Of a stretch of DNA of 64,000 nt, positions 1-9,000 are shown in pieces. The notes under the pieces are model-generated. The model did not search any database. It was not told where the DNA came from and was given only the letters and a program-made list of their open reading frames with translations. Source of the stretch: Paraburkholderia fungorum (GTDB lineage: Bacteria > Pseudomonadota > Gammaproteobacteria > Burkholderiales > Burkholderiaceae); contig NZ_MCAS01000023.1 of assembly GCF_003610895.1 (NCBI RefSeq), positions 186,001 through 250,000 on the forward strand, in the 5' to 3' direction. A program made the position numbers and the translations under genes. Position 1 is the first letter of the stretch, and each line of letters begins with the position of its first letter.

Positions 1-1
1 C

Positions 2-3000
2 ATGCTGTCGATGCGGCACGTCGCGTTCGCGGCATTGTGCGCGCTCGGCATGCAGCCGCAGTGGGCCGACGCGCAAGTGGTCGCGGCGCCCACGAGCGGC
101 AGCAGGCCGGCCGTCGGTGTGACGGCAAATGGACTGCCGATCGTTCAGATCGCCACGCCAAACGCGGTCGGCGTATCGAACAATCCCTACACGCAGTACA
201 ACGTCGGTCCATCGGGTTTGATCCTGAACAATTCGGCAGGCAACGTGCAGACCCAGCTTGGCGGGTATGTGACGGGTAACCCGAATCTCGGCGCCGGTAG
301 CGCGCGCGTCATCGTGAATCAGGTCGTGGGTGGCAATGCGAGCCAGTTGCTCGGCTACACCGAGGTGGCAGGGCAAAGAGCGGAGGTGGTCATTGCCAAC
401 CCGGCCGGCATCTACTGTAACGGTTGCGGGTTTATCAACACGAGCCGCGGGATTCTGACCACAGGCACGCCGGTCTTCGGTGGCACGGGCAGTCTGGATG
501 CATTTCACGTGACAGGCGGCCAGATCCAGATCGGCACGGCGGGCCTTAACGGCAGCAACGTCGACCAGGTCGACCTGATCGCGCGTAGCGTGGCGATCAA
601 CGGCAAGGTGTGGGCGGGGCAGTCGCTCAATGTCGTGGCGGGCAACAACGACGTGCGCCACAGCGACCTGAACGCGCAATCGCTCGGTCCGGACGGTAAC
701 AGTCCAGGCGTGGCGATCGACGTCGCGCAACTCGGCGGCATGTACGCGGGCAAGATCATGCTGATGGGCACGGAGACCGGTGTCGGCGTCAATAGCGCCG
801 GCACGATCGCGGCGCAATCGGGCGACGTGCAGGTCAGCAGCCAGGGCAAGGTGACCTTGTCTGGTGGAACGAGCGCGAACGGCAACGTCGCGATCTCGGC
901 GGCGAGCGACGTGACGAACAGCGGCTCGGTCTACGCGACACAAAACACGGCACTGAACAGCCAGGGTCAGCTAAACAACAGCGGCACCCTGGCCGCGCTC
1001 GGCAACACGAACGTCACGGCGGCGAGCGTCAACTCGACCGGCTCGCTCGGTGCGGGGATCGACGCGAACGGCAATGTCACGGGAACCGGCAGTCTCGCGG
1101 TGACCGGTACAGGTGGCGTGACGGCAGTTGGCAAGCAGATGGCGGGTGGCAATCTCGCGCTGTCGGGCAGCAGTTTGAACATGGCCGGTGGGCAAACGCT
1201 GGCGAAGGGCAATGCATCCCTGACGACCACCGGTGCCGGCGGCGACACGGGCAACATCGTCCATACCGGCGCGTCACTGCAGACGGGCGCTAGCTTGACG
1301 GTCAACGCCGCGGGAACCGTCACGAACGACCAGGGGAAGATGGGCGCCACGCAGCTGAGCGTAACAGCCGGTGGCATGTCAAATCGCGGCGGCACGCTGT
1401 CGCAAACCGGCGCGAGCGACACGACGCTGAGCGTGTCAGGCGCTCTCGACAATACCGGCGGCACGTTCACGACGAACGCGCAAAACACCACGATCCACTC
1501 GGGCAGTCTGACCAACGCGAACGGGACGATCAGCCAGGTGGGCACGGGCGCGCTGAAAGTGCAGACGGGTGCGCTCGACAACGGTCACGGCAGTATCGGC
1601 ACGAATGGCGTAGCGACGATTGCCGCCGGCAGTCTGCAGAACGGTTCCGGCTCGATTACGTCGGCACAGTCGCTCAACGTGGCGTCGAGCGGCGACATCG
1701 GCAATACGGCAGGGCGGCTCGAAGCGGCCGGCGCGGTGAACGTGTCGGGCGTGAACGTGCAGAACACGGCCGGACGAATTGTGTCGGGCAACGGCGATGG
1801 CTTCACGTTGACAGCGAGCGGCCAGATCACGAACGCGGCGGGCACCACCGCGCAGGGTACGACGGGCGGCGTGATCGGCGGCAACGGCAATGCGACGATC
1901 AACGCGGCAACGCTCACTAACAGCGGCACGGTCACGGCCGCGCGGAACCTGGGCGTGACGGCTTCGGGAACCCTCGACAACAGCGGCGGATCGATGAGCG
2001 GCGCGACGCTCCAGGCGAACGCGGCGTCGCTCAGGAACGCGAATGGGACGATCAGCGCCAATACCGTGTCGGTCACCGCGCCGCAGTTCGACAACAGCGG
2101 CGGGAAGATCACGGCGAACCAGCTCAATGTCAGCGCCACGAACCTGACGAACCAGAACGGCGCGCTTACCCAGATCGGTTCGGGGGCTATGGGCGTGAAT
2201 GTCAGCGGCACGCTCGACAACTCGAGCGGTGGCGTGATTCAGACCAACAGCGCAGACCTGACGCTTGCACCGTCCACCTTGAACAACAACGGCGGCACGA
2301 TCACCCATGCCGGCACCGGCACGCTGACGATCAATGCAGGCAACGGCAACGGGGCGCTGACGAACATCGGCGGCAAGATCGTGACGAACGGTCTGGCGAA
2401 TCTGTCGGCCGGCAGCGTGGACGACACGGGCGGCATGATTTCCGCCCAGACCGGATTGAATGCGACTGTCGCCGGTGCATTGAACAATACGAACGGACAG
2501 CTTGAATCGAACGCTGACCTGAGCGTTACGAGCGGTGCGGCCATTACGAACACCAATGGGACGATCGCCGCGGCGAATAACGGGTCCGTGCAATCGGCTT
2601 CGCTGACGAACAGCGGCAGTGTGACAGCGGGTCAGAATCTCAACACCACCGTCACCGGCACGTTGGACAACAGCGGGGGCACGCTGAGCGCGCAGACGGT
2701 CACGGCGAATGCCGCGTCGCTCAGGAATGCGAATGGCACGATCAGCGCCAATAACGTCTCGGTTACCGCGCCGCAGCTCGACAACAGCGGCGGGAAGATC
2801 ACGACGAACCAGCTCAGCCTGGCCGCCACGAACCTGACGAACGAACGTGGCTCGATCACGCAGCTCGGGACCGGCGCAATGGGGCTCGGCGTGAGCGGCA
2901 CGCTCGACAATTCCAACAGTGGTTTGATCCAGACAAAAAGCACCGACCTGACGCTTGCGCCTGCGGCACTGAACAACAACGGCGGAACCATTACGCACGC

Positions 3001-6000
3001 CGGGACCGGGACGCTGTCGGTCAACGCAGCCAGTGGCACGGGCGCCGTCACCAACGTAGGTGGCTCGATTGTCAGCAACGGGCAGGTCGCGTTGAATGCG
3101 GGCAGCGTGGACAACACGGGCGGGAGTATCGGAGGGCAGTCGGGGTTGAGCGCGACGATCGCCGGCGCCCTGAACAACACCCGGGGGCAACTCCAATCGA
3201 ACGGAAACCTCGGCGTCACGAGCGGCTCGAGCATCACGAACACCGGCGGGACGATCGCTGCGTCGGGCAATAGCACGGTGCAGGCCGCGTCGCTAACAAA
3301 CGGCGGCAGCATCACGGCAGGACAGAATCTCAACACCACGGTGAGCGGCATGCTCGACAACGGTAACGGAACGTTGAGCGCGCAGGCGATCACGGCGAAT
3401 GCCGCGTCATTCAGAAACGCGAGCGGCGTCGTGAGCGGCAACGCGGTGACGATGTCGATTGCGCAGCTCGACAACAGCAATGGCCGGATCACGACGAACC
3501 AGTTGGGCGTCACCACGACCAACCTGACGAACGAAGGCGGCACGATCACGCAGCTCGGGACCGGTCCGATGAGTCTCGGCGTGAGCGGCACGCTCGACAA
3601 TTCGAACGGCGGCTTGATCCAGACCAATAGCACGGACCTGACGCTCGCTTCCGCGTCCGTGGACAACAACGGCGGCACGATCACGCACGCCGGCACCGGC
3701 ACGCTGACGGTCAACCCAGGTAATGGCGCGGGGTCGCTGACGAACGTCGGCGGCAAGATCGTGACCAATGGACAGGCGTCAGTGTCCGTCGGCAATCTCG
3801 ACAACACCGGGGGCAAGCTGGCTTCGCAGGGCGTCATGACCGCGACCGTTCAGGGCACGCTGAACAATACGAACGGACGGTTGTCGTCGGGCACAGGGCT
3901 GAGCGCGACCAGTGGCGGTCAACTGATCAATGCCGGCGGCGTTATCGGCGCGGGTGGCGCGGTGGCCGGCAGCACGCTGAGCCTCGCCGCATCGTCGATC
4001 GACAACTCGGGCGGGGCGATCACCAACCTCGGGAATGGCGCGACGACCCTCAACGGCGGCAGCCAGATCACCAACAGCAATGCGGGTGGTGCGTCCGGTA
4101 TGGGCGCGATCAGCGGTAACGGCAACGTGACGCTAAATGCGACAGCCGTCTCCAACACGCAGGGCGGGCAACTGAGCGGCGTGAACTTGCAGATCAACGC
4201 CGGCAATCTGGACAACAGCGGCGGGAAAATCGGCAATGTCGCCAGCACGACGGGCGACGTCGGGATCGCGACGGGCACGCTGACCAGTACGAGTGGCCAG
4301 ATCAATGCATCGCGGAATCTGTCGGTTACCGCGAATGCGCTGGCGGGCGGCGGCACGTATAGCGCGGTCAACGATCTTTCGTTGAACCTGCAAGGGAACT
4401 TCACCACCTCGCCGAATTACGGTTTCAAGGCGGGCCACGATCTGAGCTTCACGCTGCCCGGCACGTTCAGCAACGGCGGCGCTCTCTCCGCCGTGAACGC
4501 GCTCAACATCAATGCGGGCGACATCCAGAATTCGGGGATGCTCGGGGCCGGCGGCCTGCTCACCACGCACTCGAACACGTTGACCAATACGGGCACGATC
4601 GTGGGTGGCAGCGCGTCGTTGAATGCGACGCAGAGTTTGTCGAATCTGGGCACCACCGCGCTGATCGGTGCGACCGATAGCGCAGGCACGCTCGAGTTGC
4701 TTGCACCGGACATCGAGAACCGTGACGACACGACCGCGACCGACGCGCAGGCGATGACCTCGATCTACGGTCTGGGCAAGGTTGTGCTGGCTGGCGGCAA
4801 GGACGGGAGCGGCAATTACACCAACGCGAATCTGGTTCGCAATCAGTCCGCGCTGATCCAGTCGGGCGGCGACATGGAGATCGACGCGAACCAGGTGACG
4901 AACACCCGGCGCGTGATGACCACGGGCGGCTTCACGTCGTCGGTCGATCCAACGCTGCTGCAAAGTCTTGGGATCAGCCTGTCCGGCTGTACCGCCACGG
5001 ACATGGCCGCGTGTGGGCCGGGCAATCCGCAGGTCATGGGTTCCAAGGGCTCCCCGACGATGATCGGCGGCGTGCCTACCGATCCGCCGCACGGCGGCCA
5101 GTGGAACAGCACATACCAATACACGACTTTTACGGGCGTTGCCGTCGCCAATACGGTCACGTCCGTCAGTCCGGGGGCGCAGATTCTCGCCGGCGGCAAC
5201 CTGAAAGCGTCGTCGGTCGGGACGTTCCAGAACTACTGGAGCCAGGTGGCCGCGACGGGCAACATCGCGTCGCCCGCCACGATCGACCAGAACAGCTGGC
5301 AAGGCCAGAGCGCGCCGAAGGTGCAGGTCACCTACTCGGGCGAATATCACTACGACAACTACGACAACAGCGAGCACAACTGGCAGTTGCCGTTCGGCGA
5401 TGCCCCGTTCGTCGGCTCCCGTCCGGGTGGCTACACACAGGCGGCGCCGGCCGACACACGCACTTATGCGCTGCCGGCGTACGAATCTTCGTTCAAGGCG
5501 GGCGGTACGCTGACCGGCACGGGCGTGACGATCAACAACACGGCGGGCAACGCAGGGGTGACGCCGCTCGGGCTTCTGCCGGGGCAGACCGTGTCGGGTA
5601 ACGGCGCGGGCTCCGTGAGCGGAACGATCGGCGCGTACGGCGTGGGAGCGATCGGCGCGGGTGTGGTGAGCGGATCGGTCGGCACGGGCGGTGGCGTGCA
5701 TGCGGCCGTGGTGGCAATCCAGGGTGGCCGCCTCGTCAACAGCGGCCTCGCGAACTTCAATAATCCGACTATCGCTGCTGCTGCCGCGGTCAACGTACTC
5801 AACAACATCACGGTGCCCAAAGGCGGCCTCTTCAGCGCGGACACCGCGCCGAACGCGCCGTATCTGATCGAGACGAACCCGGCCTTTACGAGCCAGCAGC
5901 AGTGGCTCTCGAGTGACTACTACTTCCAGCAGATGGGCATGAACCCCGCCAAGACCCAGTTGCGGCTGGGCGACGGGTTCTACGAGCAGAAGCTCGTGCA

Positions 6001-9000
6001 GGATCAGATCCTGTCGATGACCGGGAAGTCGGTGCTGACGAACTACGCAAATACGCAGGACGAATTCAAAACCCTGATGACGTCGGGCGCCGCACTCGCG
6101 AAGTCGGTCGATCTGGCGCCCGGCACGGGTCTGTCGCCTGAGCAGGTGGCACAATTGACCAGCAACGTCGTCATCATGCAGACGCAGATTGTCGACGGGC
6201 AATCCGTGCTCGTGCCGGTGGTTTATCTGGCGAAGGCTAGCCAGGAAAACATGGGTAACGGTCCGGTTATCGCGGCGACGGACATCGATCTGAAGAACGC
6301 GCAGTCGGTCACCAACAGCGGCACGATCAAGGCGGAAAACAGCTTCGCGATCAGCGGGCAGAGCATCGACAGTTCGTTCGGCACGCTGCAAAGCGGCGGG
6401 CAAATGTCGCTGACGACGACGGGTGATGTGAACCTCACGTCGGCGACCCTCAATGCGGGAAGCCTGGGGCTGAAGACGGACGGCAACCTGGTTCTGAACA
6501 CGGCGGCGAACACGCTCAACCAGGTCAGCAGCACCGGTGCAACGCGGGTTACGACGACGCTTGGGCCCGCGGCCAGCATCAACGTAACGGGCAACGCGGC
6601 GATCACGACGGGCGGCAACTTTGAACAGAACGCGGCCAGCCTGAACGTGGGCGGTGCGCTGGGCATGAGCATCGGCGGCAACTGGACGCTTGGCGCGCTG
6701 CAGACCGGCGAGACGAAGGTGGTTGCTCGCGCGAATGGTATATCCGACACGCATTTCGTGACCGACGTGGGCAGCAGCGTGAAGGTGGGCGGGGCGTCCC
6801 TGATCGGCGTGGGCGGCGATCTTACTGCGACTGGTGCGAACATCAACCTAGGCGGTGGTGGGGCCGTAGTGGCCGGCGGTAACGTGACGCTACACGCGGC
6901 GACCGCGACGTCGACGTTGGACAGCAACAGTTCGGGCAGCGACCATCACGGCAGCTACGCGGAGACGCTGCATACGTCCGACGACGCGGTGACGGGTACG
7001 ACGCTCAAGAGCGGCAACAGTCTCGCGATCATGTCGGGCAAGGACCTTAATATCACGGGTAGCACGGTGTCGCTCGATAAGGGCAATGCGTTGCTGATGG
7101 CGGGAGGCAACGTTAATGTCGGTGCGACCACGGAAACGCATGTCGACAACTCGAACGAGTCGCATAGCCATAGCGGCGTGGCGAGCCACACGAGTGCGGT
7201 CAATCGCGTCGACCAGACGACGACTCAGGCCGACGGCAGCACCATTTCGGCAGACAGTGTGTCGATCTCCAGCGGCAAGGACATTAACGTGACCGGCAGC
7301 AGTATTGCCGGAACGAACGCTGTCTCGCTCGCTGCGAAGGGCAGCGTGAATATCCTTGCTGCGACTGATACTTATCAGGATTCCGAATTCCATGACGTCA
7401 AGCACTCGGGACTGTCGGGAAGCGGCGGCTTCGGTTTCAGCGTCGGCTCGAGCGAGCAGAAGGATCAGTACGATGCGAACTCCGTCACGCAGAGCCAGGC
7501 GCGCAGCATCGTCGGTGCGGGGCAGGGCAATGTGTCGATCACGGCGGGTAAGGATGTTCATATTGGCGGCAGCGATATCGTCGCTGGGAAGGCGAAAGGC
7601 GACGTCACTGGCGCGACGGGCAACATCAGTATCACGGGCCAGAACGTCACGATCGATCCAAGTCAGGACAGTGCGCAGTCTCACAATCAGCAGGAGGCGC
7701 GTTCGAGCGGTCTGACCGTTGCAGTGACCGGAACGCCGCTGGACGCGGTCCGCAACGCGAGAGCGGATGCGTCGTCCGGCAATGCCTTCCAGCGGACACA
7801 GAACGTCCTGAACGGAATAGGCGCGAGCGCGGCCGATACGCCGTCGATTTCCGTATCGTACGGACGTAGTCAGAGTTCGAGCACGACCGACATGTCGAGC
7901 CTGACCAATGCGGGCAGCACGATCCGTGGCGGCGGCAATGTGTCGGTGAGCGCAACGGGCGGTGCCGTGAAGGATGCGAACGGCCAGCCGATCGACGGCG
8001 ATCTGTCGATCATCGGCTCGACGATCAGCGCGGGCGGCACCGTCTCGCTGGCGGCGAATCGAAATGTCACGCTGCAGTCGTCGACCGATCAGTTGCAGCA
8101 GAGCACTCAGTCGAGCAGTTCCAGTATGGGCATTTCGCTCGCGTCGCCGGGTCTTGGCGACCTGACCCGCTGGGTGAGCGGTACTGCGAATAGCGGCGGC
8201 ACGAGCCCGTCGCCCTACAACGCGAGCCGCAGCAGTTCGAACGGCACGCAGGCGCAGACCACGCAGACTGCGACGATGGTGTCCGGCAACAGCGTAGTGG
8301 TGAAGAGCAAGACCGGCGACATCAACGTGATCGGTTCAGGCATCAGCGGAACGCAGGGTGTCGATCTGGTGGCGAGCCAGGGCGCGATCAATGTGCTGGC
8401 CGGGCTCGATACGAGTGCGAGCCATCAGGATTCGAGCAGTCACAAGATCGGCAGTCTGGGCAGCAACGGCACGGCCACGGGCTTCACCGTCGGCGTAGCG
8501 AATAGCCACGGTGTACAGGACACGGCTGCGCAGACGCAGAGCACGATGCGCAGCCAGATCGTGAGCGGCAACGGAAGTGTGACGCTGGACGCGAATCAGG
8601 ATGTAACGGTGGCTGGGGCCGATCTGAGCGCAGGCAAAGATCTGACTCTGATCGGCAAGAACGTAAATCTCGATCCGGGCACGGACGCGATGCAGAACAG
8701 TGCGAGCCAGAGTTCGAGCCAGTTCGGCGTGAGCCTGGCGCTGGGCGGTGCGGTGGGCAATGCGATCGCGACGGTCAACCAGAGCATGAACAATGCGAGC
8801 CACGCTGGGGATTCGCGCCTGGCCGCGTTGGAGACGGCACAGGCAGGGCTCGCGGTATACAACGCGTATAAGGTCGCGACCGCAACAGGTCCGACCGGAC
8901 AGGCGCTGATTAAGGCAACGGTGAGTATCGGAGGTGGTTCGAGCAGCAGCGACTCGCAGAGCAGCCAGTTGGCGAACGACGGCAGCACGTTGCACGCGGG

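Noticed and set aside
1436..3196. 586-codon minus-strand open frame inside the exoprotein gene
   Set aside because: It is the Arg/Ala-rich antisense shadow of a GC-rich repetitive gene; no domain, start signal or family pattern is visible.
4133..6754. 873-codon minus-strand open frame
   Set aside because: Same reason: antisense to the exoprotein, composition dominated by Arg/His/Ala, as expected from shadow frames.
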